Assembly: GCA_900551295.1 (NCBI GenBank)
Contig: URVJ01000005.1
Location: 48,549 to 112,548 of the forward strand
From: an uncultured Eubacteriales bacterium
GTDB lineage: Bacteria; Bacillota; Clostridia; Oscillospirales; CAG-382
Length of the DNA stretch: 64,000 nucleotides
Direction: 5' to 3'
Part shown: positions 43,047 to 51,205 of the stretch, one piece after another
How positions within the stretch are numbered: the stretch's first letter is position 1
Layout: every line of letters starts with the position of its first letter
The notes under the pieces: generated by a model
Seen by the model: only the letters and a program-made list of their open reading frames with translations
What the model was told of the DNA's origin: nothing
Database searches by the model: none
Position numbers and translations under genes: made by a program

Positions 43047-44699
43047 TCAGTTTGAAGAATTGTACTGTTCCATGTATTCCTCAAGGCAAAGCCCCGCACT
43101 CATAATTCTCTGAGCGTGGTATCTGCCTACAAAACGGTAGTGCCACGGCTCAAACATAATGCCGGTGATGTCGGTTTTGTCCTTGGGGAATCTCAGAATA
43201 AATCCAAAGTCTGCACAGTGCGAGTAGAGCCACTTGTAGGCGTCCTGCTTTTCAAAGGACACCGAGGCTGCCGAAAGGTTGTGAAGGTCTGCGCAAAGTC
43301 CGCTCTGATGTTCGCTTGAACCGGGTATAGCAACCGCCTCTGCGGCTTTCTGCTCGGCTTTGTCGCCGAAAGTTGAACGAAGTGAAGCAATTTCGTTGTT
43401 GAAAAGAGTAGTCTGATAATCGTAGCTGCGGTAACCGCTTGTAACGGTAACATCGTCAAATCCGGCTGCATACATTTCTTTGAACATGGCTTCCATGGAT
43501 TTTGCCGCTGCAAGACGGAGTTTCTGCTTTGCACGGTCACTTCTTGTGTATATAAACTCGGTAAGATCGTCGGGAACATAGTCAGAGGCAAGCATATGCG
43601 ATGTATTGATGAGCGTAAGATACTCGTCGGGATTTTCTGGGTTCATGTATTTTTCATATGCAGAAAGATCCGTCGTGAACTCGGGCTCTTCAGCGCCTTC
43701 CGCTGCAAACAGAGCCGCTGCACTTACGGACGGAGTGGCTTTGGTGGTATCGCAGTTAAATTTCAGACTTTTAGGAAAAGCAATTCTGAAAACGCGTCCG
43801 TGACTCGATTTTGTAGCCTGCGAGGTTGTATCTGAAAAGTAGTTTGTGAAAAATTCCGACGGTACATACAGCGATCCGTCCGAAAAATATGTGTGTTCGG
43901 AAAGTGAGATATATGTGCCGTTTATATTTACCGTCGTACTGCCTACGTCAAATATTGCATTCTGCGTATCCGAAAGGCTAAGCATCATTTTTTTTACATT
44001 GCCGAGTATTGAGAATCCCATTTTTTGCGAAAGAGCAGACAGAGATACATAATACTCGCCGCCCGAATAGCTGTATTCGCTGCTTTTGAGCGTATATGCG
44101 TTCTTGTCGTTTTCACCGCATACAATTTCGACAGGCAGTGAGGAGGGGTAGACGGTCTTTGAAAAATCGTGTTTCAGATACAGAAATATTGCGGCAAGGC
44201 AAAGCACCATGCCTATTAAAGAGAACGCACATACTGCGGCAGCCTGAGAAACAAGGTTCTTAAAAAGCTGCACACGCTTTTTTCCGAGCGTTCTACGTCT
44301 CTGAACTTCCAAGGCTTTTTTTCGTGCAAGTTCGGCACGCCGCTCGGCTTGAGTCGGCGCATTGTTGCGGGGTGTATGGCTGTTTTGCGGATTTTGTGCC
44401 TGAACTGAACCGAAGCGGTTATTGATCTGAGGTATTCTGCCGGGAGAATTAACGCTTTTTACGCGTGTATTGTTCCGACGGCTGTCTCCGTTATTGGTTA
44501 TGGGTTTGCGTACCGCACTGTTTTGAGCCTTATTTTGAATACCGCGCTGCGGATTGCTTTGAATATTGCTTTGCTGTGCATTTGAAACCTTGCGGTACTC
44601 TACTCCCGGACGGTTTCCGAAAGATGTGGTTCTTTGAGCGCTATTGGCGTTATTTTCTCTCTTTTGATTTTTTTGTTTTCTGCCGAAGCCTTTATTCAT
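43047..44699 (-). CDS. VanY-family D-alanyl-D-alanine carboxypeptidase with wall-binding-type domain
   Basis: The product is 550 residues. Residues 1-135 are Asn/Gln/Arg-rich, basic and probably disordered in the cytoplasm. One membrane helix follows at about 150-175, then a Cu_amine_oxidN1-like domain (about 205-310, YVSLSALSQKMGFSIL, LYVPSEFFTNYF). Last is a VanY zinc peptidase (about 385-540) with SGYRSYDYQTTLF, PGSSEHQSGLCADL and EPWHYRFVG carrying the zinc ligands. It should trim pentapeptide stems outside the cell. The start is ATG 44699 after AAAGGTGAT, and the 78 bases of extra frame upstream contain the promoter. It is convergent with spoIVB with a 3-bp gap. Confidence 0.88.
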   Translation of the reverse strand: MNKGFGRKQKNQKRENNANSAQRTTSFGNRPGVEYRKVSNAQQSNIQSNPQRGIQNKAQNSAVRKPITNNGDSRRNNTRVKSVNSPGRIPQINNRFGSVQAQNPQNSHTPRNNAPTQAERRAELARKKALEVQRRRTLGKKRVQLFKNLVSQAAAVCAFSLIGMVLCLAAIFLYLKHDFSKTVYPSSLPVEIVCGENDKNAYTLKSSEYSYSGGEYYVSLSALSQKMGFSILGNVKKMMLSLSDTQNAIFDVGSTTVNINGTYISLSEHTYFSDGSLYVPSEFFTNYFSDTTSQATKSSHGRVFRIAFPKSLKFNCDTTKATPSVSAAALFAAEGAEEPEFTTDLSAYEKYMNPENPDEYLTLINTSHMLASDYVPDDLTEFIYTRSDRAKQKLRLAAAKSMEAMFKEMYAAGFDDVTVTSGYRSYDYQTTLFNNEIASLRSTFGDKAEQKAAEAVAIPGSSEHQSGLCADLHNLSAASVSFEKQDAYKWLYSHCADFGFILRFPKDKTDITGIMFEPWHYRFVGRYHAQRIMSAGLCLEEYMEQYNSSN

Positions 44700-44735
44700 A
44701 GTTATCACCTTTTGGGTATTTATATAATTAATATA

Positions 44736-44764
44736 ATTATAACATAAGACGGCGCCTTTATCAA
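44736..44764 (-). promoter_or_regulatory. Sigma-A promoter of the VanY-like gene
   Basis: On the minus strand TTGATA (44764-44759), 17-bp spacer, TATAAT (44741-44736). Confidence 0.85.
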
Positions 44765-44801
44765 TATAAAACCGCAATATTTTGAAAGGAAGATATTTAA
44801 C

Positions 44802-45005
44802 ATGAACATTAACAGGGATATTTTTGAAAGCAAAAGCTCAGAAAATGATGATTTTACAGAGTTTTCCGACGATGACGCGCTGTACAATAATCAAGATGAA
44901 AACGAAGAAGGGTATAAGCGCAAGATGAAAAATGCAAAAATGTGTTTTGTAAAGAAATCAGACGGCACAAATAATCGAAAACGCTCAAAATCACACGAAA
45001 AATAA
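44802..45005 (+). CDS. Small acidic-then-basic protein of unknown function
   Basis: This is a 67-residue protein with AAAGGAAG before the ATG. Residues 1-40 are strongly acidic (DDFTEFSDDDALYNNQDENEE), residues 41-67 strongly basic (KRKMKNAKMCFVKKSDG, RKRSKSHEK). It has no membrane segment and no known family signature. The charge split suggests a disordered protein that binds nucleic acid or a protein partner. It sits between the VanY promoter and the CtsR operators. Whether it is translated is supported only by the ribosome binding site and the clean reading frame. Confidence 0.5.
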   Translation: MNINRDIFESKSSENDDFTEFSDDDALYNNQDENEEGYKRKMKNAKMCFVKKSDGTNNRKRSKSHEK

Positions 45006-45051
45006 AGAATTAACGAGAATACGGTATTGTTTACAGCAATTTACAAATGTA

Positions 45052-45068
45052 ATTGACTAATATTGACC
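45052..45068 (+). promoter_or_regulatory. CtsR operator 1
   Basis: ATTGACT (45052-45058), AAT, ATTGACC (45062-45068): two heptads three bases apart, the reverse complement of the CtsR tandem heptad AGTCAAT/GGTCAAT. It lies immediately upstream of the -35 element. Confidence 0.7.
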
Positions 45069-45097
45069 TTGACTTTGACTGATTTATCTTTTATAAT
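45069..45097 (+). promoter_or_regulatory. Sigma-A promoter of the ctsR operon
   Basis: TTGACT (45069-45074), 17-bp spacer, TATAAT (45092-45097). It is enclosed by CtsR heptads on both sides. Confidence 0.88.
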
Positions 45098-45104
45098 ATT
45101 GTAA

Positions 45105-45121
45105 AGTCAAATAAAGTCAAA
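45105..45121 (+). promoter_or_regulatory. CtsR operator 2
   Basis: AGTCAAA (45105-45111), TAA, AGTCAAA (45115-45121). Both heptads and the three-base spacing match the CtsR consensus. A further single AGTCAAA is at 45136-45142. It covers the transcription start. Confidence 0.85.
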
Positions 45122-45158
45122 TTTTGCATAAATATAGTCAAATGGTGGTGCATGACAA

Positions 45159-45626
45159 ATGGGCATTCCGCTTACAGATCAGATAGCTGAAATAATAGAA
45201 CAGATGTTAAGAGAAAACGGCGGCGAACTTGAACTTCAGAGAAACAAGCTTGCCGGAAAAGTAGGCTGTGTTCCGAGCCAGATAAACTATGTGATAACTT
45301 CGCGGTTCAATGCCGACAGAGGATATATAGTAGAATCAAGGCGCGGCGGAGGCGGATATATAAAAATTACAAAGGTAAGCTTTGACAGCAAAAACACGTT
45401 TATTGCGCACGTTATCTCGGCGATAGGCTCAGGTATTGATTTTGCGGATTCAAAAGCCCTGATGTATGCGCTTTACGAAAGAAAGATACTTTCATTCAGC
45501 GGAATGAACTGCGTCTTGTGCATGATAAACGACAATACAATGTCTGCCGTAAAGGATATGCAGACACGTAACGCGCTCAGAGCCGAAATGCTCAAATCCT
45601 TTATATTGACTTTGAATAACTGTTGA
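45159..45626 (+). CDS. ctsR: Transcriptional repressor CtsR
   Basis: This is a 155-residue protein. The winged HTH (about 1-75) contains LTDQIAEIIEQML, LQRNKLAGKVGCVPSQINYVITSRF and YIVESRRGGGGYIKI, where the glycine-rich wing senses heat. The C-terminal helices mediate dimer and McsA/B contact. It represses clp genes through the operators just upstream, so the operon is autoregulated. The stop overlaps the mcsA reading frame region. Confidence 0.95.
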   Translation: MGIPLTDQIAEIIEQMLRENGGELELQRNKLAGKVGCVPSQINYVITSRFNADRGYIVESRRGGGGYIKITKVSFDSKNTFIAHVISAIGSGIDFADSKALMYALYERKILSFSGMNCVLCMINDNTMSAVKDMQTRNALRAEMLKSFILTLNNC

Positions 45627-45646
45627 AAAAGAAAGGAAGAATTAAA

Positions 45647-46243
45647 ATGCTGTGTCAGAACTGTAAAAAAAATCAGGCGTCCCTGCATTATAAATCCATC
45701 GAAAACGGGCATATAACCGAACGGCATTTATGCAGAGAATGCGCCGAAAAATCCGGAATTTCGTTAAAGCTTTTCAATCCTTTCGGTATGATCGACGGTA
45801 TGCTGTCCTCAGACGCGGGCGACGGTATTTTAAACGGAATTTTCGGCAGTATGATAGATTCATACGCAAACGGCATACATAAAGAAAGTGCGGTATGTCC
45901 CAAGTGCGGAATGCGTTTTTCCGAGTTCAGAAGAATTGGAAAAGTCGGCTGTTCCGAGTGCTATAAGGTCTTTGCCGACGCGCTGTACCCGACGATAAAG
46001 CAGATACACGGAAATACTCAGCATAACGGAAAAATACCCGACGGTCTTTGCGAAAAGCTCACAAAAGAAAACAGGCTTAAAACTTTAAAGAGCCGTCTTG
46101 CTAAGGCGATAGAACTTGAAAAGTACGAAGATGCCGCACATCTGCGCGATGAGATCAAGGCGCTTGAAAGTCAGAGCGCACAAGAAAACGAGAATAGTAA
46201 CGATTCTGAAAAAGGCGTTAAAACGGACGGTGATAACATATGA
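45647..46243 (+). CDS. mcsA: McsA, zinc-binding activator of arginine kinase
   Basis: The product is 198 residues. Cysteine pairs CQNCKKNQASLHY, LCRECAEKSG, CPKCGMRFSEF and CSECYKVF form two treble-clef zinc fingers. A UVR motif (LKSRLAKAIELEKYEDAAHLRDEIKAL) lies near 150-175, and the tail is acidic. McsA activates McsB and modulates CtsR. I chose the ATG at 45647 after AAAGGAAG rather than the upstream TTG. The stop overlaps mcsB by 4 bases. Confidence 0.93.
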   Translation: MLCQNCKKNQASLHYKSIENGHITERHLCRECAEKSGISLKLFNPFGMIDGMLSSDAGDGILNGIFGSMIDSYANGIHKESAVCPKCGMRFSEFRRIGKVGCSECYKVFADALYPTIKQIHGNTQHNGKIPDGLCEKLTKENRLKTLKSRLAKAIELEKYEDAAHLRDEIKALESQSAQENENSNDSEKGVKTDGDNI

Positions 46244-47259
46244 AATGGTATGAAAAATTAAATCGGAGCGATGATGTTGTTATAAGCTCGCGCGTAAGAC
46301 TTGCACGCAACCTCGAAAACTATCCGTTTCCTACAAAGCTTGATCCGGAAACTTCTAAAAAGGCTGCATTTGCGATAAGACAGGCGTTTGACGCTGACTT
46401 TCCTGAAAAACTTGAGTTTTCCGAAATGAATTCAAATGCGCAAAAGAGCTGTCTTTTGGAAGAACATATGATCTCTCCCGATTTTTGTGCCGAATCGGAT
46501 TTATACCGCGCTCTTATGACGGATTCCGAAGGAACGCTTTCAATAATGATAAACGAAGAAGACCATGTGCGTATTCAGGCTATTTTCCCGGGTCTTTCAC
46601 TTGACGAGGCTTACAGCCGTGCAGACGGTGCGGACGATGCGCTCAATAAAGGAGCAAAGATCGCCTTTGATGAAAAGCTCGGATTTCTGACTTCCTGTCC
46701 GACAAATCTCGGAACGGGAATGAGAGCTTCGGTAATGCTGCATTTGCCGGCAATGAGCGCCTGCGGGTACATAAAATCACTTGTAAATCTCATGACAAAG
46801 GTGGGACTTTGCGTAAGAGGTCTGTACGGTGAAGGTTCGGAGGCAGTCGGATGTATGTATCAGCTTTCAAATCAGATAACACTCGGAATTTCCGAAAACG
46901 AAACTCTTGAGAAACTGAAAAGCGCCGTTGCGCAGATTGCCGATAAGGAAAGGGAGCTGCGTGCAAAGATGTTTGAAAAAGCGCCCGATGAGTTGTCTGA
47001 CGATCTGTGGCGTTCTTACGGTACTTTGAAATATGCACGCAGAATTGACACTGCGGAGGCGGCAAAATTGATTTCAAACCTGATGCTTGCAGCATCGTCC
47101 GGAACAATATCGGAGTGCCGAGGAATAAACTTTGCGGAGCTGCTTATAAATATTATGCCGGGGCATATTGAAAAAATCTACGAAAATGCCAAGGATACCG
47201 CAAGCCGCGACAAGTGCCGCGCGGACTTTATAAGAAAAACTCTTGAGAAAAATGTATGA
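46240..47259 (+). CDS. mcsB: Protein-arginine kinase McsB
   Basis: This 339-residue protein belongs to the guanidino phosphotransferase fold. It shows DVVISSRVRLARNLENYPFP at the start, INEEDHVRIQ, and TSCPTNLGTGMRASVMLHLPA around the catalytic cysteine. RGLYGEGSEAVGCMYQLSNQITLG follows. It tags misfolded proteins and CtsR with phosphoarginine for ClpC-ClpP. The matching phosphatase may be the YwlE-like product encoded at 17057-17488. Confidence 0.95.
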   Translation: MKWYEKLNRSDDVVISSRVRLARNLENYPFPTKLDPETSKKAAFAIRQAFDADFPEKLEFSEMNSNAQKSCLLEEHMISPDFCAESDLYRALMTDSEGTLSIMINEEDHVRIQAIFPGLSLDEAYSRADGADDALNKGAKIAFDEKLGFLTSCPTNLGTGMRASVMLHLPAMSACGYIKSLVNLMTKVGLCVRGLYGEGSEAVGCMYQLSNQITLGISENETLEKLKSAVAQIADKERELRAKMFEKAPDELSDDLWRSYGTLKYARRIDTAEAAKLISNLMLAASSGTISECRGINFAELLINIMPGHIEKIYENAKDTASRDKCRADFIRKTLEKNV

Positions 47260-47296
47260 GTAAAGAAGTGTTGGCGTAGACACGGAAAGGAAAAAT

Positions 47297-49768
47297 ATGG
47301 CAAACAGATTTACGGAAAGTGCGCAGAATGCGCTGAATGCCGCGCCTCAGGTTGCTTCAAGGCTCGGCCACACATATATAGGAAGCGAACACATACTTTT
47401 GGGAATTCTTTATAACGAAAATTCGGTTGCGTCAAAACTGCTGATTTCAAAAGGAATAACATATGAAAAGCTTTTTGATAAGATCGCGGAGAATTCGGGT
47501 GCGGGAGATGCGGGAAGTACTGTTGAATTTGAGCTTACTCCGCGTACAAAGCACATAATAGAAATGTCCGGAGATCTTGCGCGTGCCACGGGACAGAGCT
47601 TTATAGCGACCGAGCACATACTCATGGCGCTGCTTCGTGAAAACGAGTGTATAGCCGTAAGATTGCTCAAAAGCGAAGGTGTAAACATACCCGAACTCTA
47701 TAACGAGGCATATGAAAGTATCGGCGGCGGTGAATTAGGCATGGACGAAGGAGCGTTTTCAGCAGGTTCCGAAACCAAAAAGACTGCGTCCTCACCGTCC
47801 AAAACAAGCACGCCTACTCTCGATAAATACGGAACCGATCTTACAAAAAACGCGCGTGAAGGAAAGCTCGACCCCGTTATCGGCAGAGAAGAGGAAATGC
47901 AGCGCGTAATTCAGATACTTTCGCGCCGCACAAAAAACAATCCCTGCCTTATAGGCGAACCGGGCGTAGGAAAGACAGCAGTCGCGGAAGGACTTGCCGA
48001 AAAGATAACAGAAGGCTCCGTACCCGAAAGCATATTAAATAAAAGAGTAGTTACTCTTGATCTTTCGGCAATGATTGCAGGCGCGAAATACAGAGGAGAA
48101 TTTGAAGAACGTATCAAGACGGTTATTGACGAGGTCAAAAAAGCGGGGGACGTCATACTGTTCATAGATGAAATTCATACGATAATAGGCGCAGGAGGTG
48201 CGGAGGGCGCAATAGATGCCGCAAACATACTGAAACCCGCACTTGCACGCGGTGAGATTCAGCTTATAGGCGCAACGACCATTGACGAGTACAGAAAGTA
48301 TATAGAAAAGGACGCGGCGCTTGAAAGAAGATTTCAGTCCGTCACCGTAGGTGAGCCGACGCCCGAACAGGCTGTGCTGATTCTGAAAGGTCTGCGCGAC
48401 AAATATGAGGCGCATCACAAGATAAAGATAACCGACGAGGCAATCAATGCCGCGGTCAATTATTCTTCACGATATATTACCGACAGGTATTTGCCGGACA
48501 AGGCGATAGACTTAATAGACGAGGCTGCATCAAAAAAACGTATTTCAATGATAACTCCGCCGTCGGAACTGCGCGAGCTTGAAAACACCATAAAGAAACT
48601 GGCAGCCGAAAAGCAGGAGGCAGTCCGCACACAGGAGTTTGAAAAGGCAGGCGAATTGCACAAAAAAGGCAAAGAGCTTGCAAAAGAGCTTGAGGATAAA
48701 AAGGCTGCGTGGAAGAACTCAAATAACGGTGCCGATATGCCTAAAATAGGCGAAGACGATATTGCCGACATTGTTACAAGCTGGACGCACATACCTGTCA
48801 AAAAGCTTGAAAGCGAAGAAAGCAGCCGACTCTTAAATCTTGACGCAATTCTGAAAAAACGCGTTGTCGGACAGGACGATGCCGTCGATGTGGTTGCGCG
48901 TGCGATAAGACGCGGCAGAACAGGTCTTAAAGATCCGAAACGTCCGCAGGGCTCGTTTATATTCTGCGGCCCGACAGGTGTCGGTAAGACTGAACTTGCA
49001 AAGGCGCTTGCGGAGGCTCTGTTCGGTGATGAAAACGATATAATCAGGGTCGATATGTCAGAATACATGGAAAAACACAGCGTGTCGAAGCTTATAGGCT
49101 CGCCTCCCGGATATGTCGGATTTGAGGACGCGGGACAGCTAACCGAAAAGATACGCAGACACCCGTACTCTGTGGTGCTGTTCGATGAAATTGAAAAAGC
49201 CCACCCCGACGTGTTCAATATACTTCTGCAGGTGCTCGAGGACGGCAGGCTTACCGATTCGCACGGAAGAGTGGTTGATTTCAGAAATACCGTAATAATT
49301 ATGACATCGAACCTCGGTTCGGGAGCCGTTGCGGAGCGCAAAAATCTCGGATTTGCAACGCAGTCCTCCGCGGAAGAATATGACAGAGAGGCAAGAGCCG
49401 TAAACGAGGCGCTTAAACAGTCTTTCCGTCCGGAATTTCTTAACCGAATTGATGAAATCGTCATATTCCGCAAGCTTTCAGACGAAAGTATCAGAAACAT
49501 TGCAAGGCTTATGCTTTCTGAAATAGCAAAGCGTATCGAACAGCAGAATATAAGCATTGAATTTGACGATGAGGTCGTCGCTTACCTCGCAAAAGAGGGC
49601 TTTGATCCCGTATACGGCGCAAGACCGTTAAGACGCGCAATGCAGCGCAGAATAGAGGACAGCCTTTCCACAGAACTTCTGAACGGCAATATAAAGCCGG
49701 GCGATAATGTGCGAGCGTTCATGGATGACGGAAACGTAAAATTCTCCAAAATTCAACCCGGCGTATAA
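47297..49768 (+). CDS. clpC: ClpC AAA+ unfoldase
   Basis: This is an 823-residue protein. Two Clp_N repeats (1-145) hold the phosphoarginine sites. AAA-1 carries GEPGVGKTAVAEGLA and LFIDEIHTIIGAGGAEGA. The middle coiled coil has the UVR-like KQEAVRTQEFEKAGELHKKG that binds adaptor. AAA-2 carries GPTGVGKTELAKALAE, GSPPGYVGFEDAGQL and FDEIEKAHPDVFN. It delivers McsB-marked proteins to ClpP. It is the last gene of the ctsR operon. radA/disA, often next, are absent here because the integrase island follows. Confidence 0.96.
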   Translation: MANRFTESAQNALNAAPQVASRLGHTYIGSEHILLGILYNENSVASKLLISKGITYEKLFDKIAENSGAGDAGSTVEFELTPRTKHIIEMSGDLARATGQSFIATEHILMALLRENECIAVRLLKSEGVNIPELYNEAYESIGGGELGMDEGAFSAGSETKKTASSPSKTSTPTLDKYGTDLTKNAREGKLDPVIGREEEMQRVIQILSRRTKNNPCLIGEPGVGKTAVAEGLAEKITEGSVPESILNKRVVTLDLSAMIAGAKYRGEFEERIKTVIDEVKKAGDVILFIDEIHTIIGAGGAEGAIDAANILKPALARGEIQLIGATTIDEYRKYIEKDAALERRFQSVTVGEPTPEQAVLILKGLRDKYEAHHKIKITDEAINAAVNYSSRYITDRYLPDKAIDLIDEAASKKRISMITPPSELRELENTIKKLAAEKQEAVRTQEFEKAGELHKKGKELAKELEDKKAAWKNSNNGADMPKIGEDDIADIVTSWTHIPVKKLESEESSRLLNLDAILKKRVVGQDDAVDVVARAIRRGRTGLKDPKRPQGSFIFCGPTGVGKTELAKALAEALFGDENDIIRVDMSEYMEKHSVSKLIGSPPGYVGFEDAGQLTEKIRRHPYSVVLFDEIEKAHPDVFNILLQVLEDGRLTDSHGRVVDFRNTVIIMTSNLGSGAVAERKNLGFATQSSAEEYDREARAVNEALKQSFRPEFLNRIDEIVIFRKLSDESIRNIARLMLSEIAKRIEQQNISIEFDDEVVAYLAKEGFDPVYGARPLRRAMQRRIEDSLSTELLNGNIKPGDNVRAFMDDGNVKFSKIQPGV

Positions 49769-49789
49769 GTCCGCAGTCATATAATTTTT

Positions 49790-49826
49790 AAGGTTTCGGT
49801 TTTGCAAATAAATCGAAGCCTTTTTT
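49790..49826 (+). terminator. Terminator of the ctsR operon
   Basis: AAGGTTTCG (49790-49798) pairs with CGAAGCCTT (49814-49822) with one G-U pair and is followed by TTTTTTG in total. The loop is 15 bases. Confidence 0.65.
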
Positions 49827-49925
49827 GTGTTTTCAGCTATGAAAACAACCCAAAAGTATTGTATAAATATAGTAAATTGATGTTTTGACCGAAATAAAAC
49901 TTGAAAATGTATTTTTTTGTACATT

Positions 49926-49983
49926 TTGACTGCGCTATTTTGGTAAGTATTAAATTAAAAGATTTATACAGAATTGTTATAAT
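49926..49983 (+). promoter_or_regulatory. Promoter region of the integrase pair
   Basis: There are two possible promoters. One is TTGACT (49926-49931), 16 bp, TATTAA. The other is a TATAAT at 49978-49983 with a poor -35 (TTAAAA). The rest of 49827-50029 is AT-rich with no reading frame, and no copy of the tRNA-Pro 3' end is visible in it. AAGGAGGTGATACC precedes the first integrase. Confidence 0.45.
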
Positions 49984-50029
49984 ATTAAGGTATAAAAGTT
50001 AATGTTTTATATAAAAAGGAGGTGATACC

Positions 50030-51205
50030 ATGGCAAAACGAAGACCGTCGGGAGACGGTATGGTGCGCAAACGCGATGACGGACGATGGGAAGGCCGCAT
50101 CGTTGTCGGTCACAAAAAGAACGGCGATCCGATTCACCGCTATGTGCTTGCCCGAACACAAAAGGAGTTAACCGTAAAGCTCCACGACTGCATCGAGATG
50201 TACCGCGATGCCGACCTCACCGAGGATTCGAATATGACGCTCGGCGAATGGCTCGACCGATGGATCAATGAATATATGATCTTCACAATTCGCGAGAGCA
50301 CGCTGGATTCTTACAAAGCGATGATTAAAAATCAAATCAAACCGTATCTCGGCGACAGACCTTTGTCGGCGCTGACCACGCAGGAACTTCAAAAATTCTA
50401 TAACACCGTCAAAAAGAATGGTCGGGTGAAGCCCGACAGACGACACGGCACCGAGCTTGCCGACAGTATGGTGCGCGGTATTCATATGATGCTGCACGAA
50501 GCACTCGATATGGCGGTGCGCCTACGGCTGATTGTTAAAAATCCAACGGTCGGCACAACGATTCCCAAAAACAATTATCCGCCGAAGCAGATACTCAATG
50601 ACGAACAGCTTGACAGATTTATGAAACGCATTCGGCAGGATGAACTGTGGTACGATTTCTTCTACACCGAGCTGACAACAGGTCTGCGCCGAGGTGAAAT
50701 CTGCGGACTGAAGTGGGAGGACTTCGATGCGGAAAACGGAAAGCTGAAAGTGAGGCGCTCGGTTGCTAAAAGGAAAGGCGGCGGATTGAATATCGGCGAA
50801 ACCAAAACCGAGACGGGAACGCGCACGATTGTCCTGCCGCCGAGCACTGCGGAACTTCTGCGGAAGCGAAAAGAAACGGCAGTCAGCGAATGGATATTCC
50901 CGAATATCTATGAGCCCGAAAAACCGATGCACCCCGACTATGCTTACCACCGATTAAAAACACTGTTAAAACAAGCGGAGCTTCCGCAGATTCGGTTCCA
51001 CGATCTGCGCCACACCTTCGCCACTCACGCGCTGGCGGGCGGCGTGGATGCGAAAACCCTGTCGGGAATCCTCGGGCATACCAACGCCAGCTTTACGCTG
51101 GACACCTACACCCATGTGACCACCGATATGCAGAGAAACGCTTCCGCTATCGTGGGGAGCTTTATGGATGAGATTATGCTTGAAGGAGATGATACCAATC
51201 GCTAA
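50030..51205 (+). CDS. Tyrosine recombinase/integrase 1
   Basis: This is a 391-residue protein. The arm-type DNA-binding domain (about 5-55) contains DGRWEGRIVVG. A SAM-like core-binding domain follows (about 70-165), then the catalytic domain (about 180-385) with Arg in TTGLRRGEICGL, His324-x-x-Arg327 in HDLRHTFATH, His350 in LGHT and nucleophile Tyr360 in LDTYTHV. All catalytic residues are present. It resembles integrases of clostridial integrative elements. The ribosome binding site is near-perfect. Its last 38 bases overlap the next integrase. Confidence 0.92.
   Translation: MAKRRPSGDGMVRKRDDGRWEGRIVVGHKKNGDPIHRYVLARTQKELTVKLHDCIEMYRDADLTEDSNMTLGEWLDRWINEYMIFTIRESTLDSYKAMIKNQIKPYLGDRPLSALTTQELQKFYNTVKKNGRVKPDRRHGTELADSMVRGIHMMLHEALDMAVRLRLIVKNPTVGTTIPKNNYPPKQILNDEQLDRFMKRIRQDELWYDFFYTELTTGLRRGEICGLKWEDFDAENGKLKVRRSVAKRKGGGLNIGETKTETGTRTIVLPPSTAELLRKRKETAVSEWIFPNIYEPEKPMHPDYAYHRLKTLLKQAELPQIRFHDLRHTFATHALAGGVDAKTLSGILGHTNASFTLDTYTHVTTDMQRNASAIVGSFMDEIMLEGDDTNR

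Noticed and set aside
48460..49557. 365-codon minus-strand frame opposite clpC
   Set aside because: It is the antisense of a strongly conserved AAA+ region, has a serine-rich meaningless composition and no ribosome binding site.
49769..50029. Left att site copying the tRNA-Pro 3' end
   Set aside because: No repeat of the tRNA 3' end or of the broken tRNA half was found here by eye.
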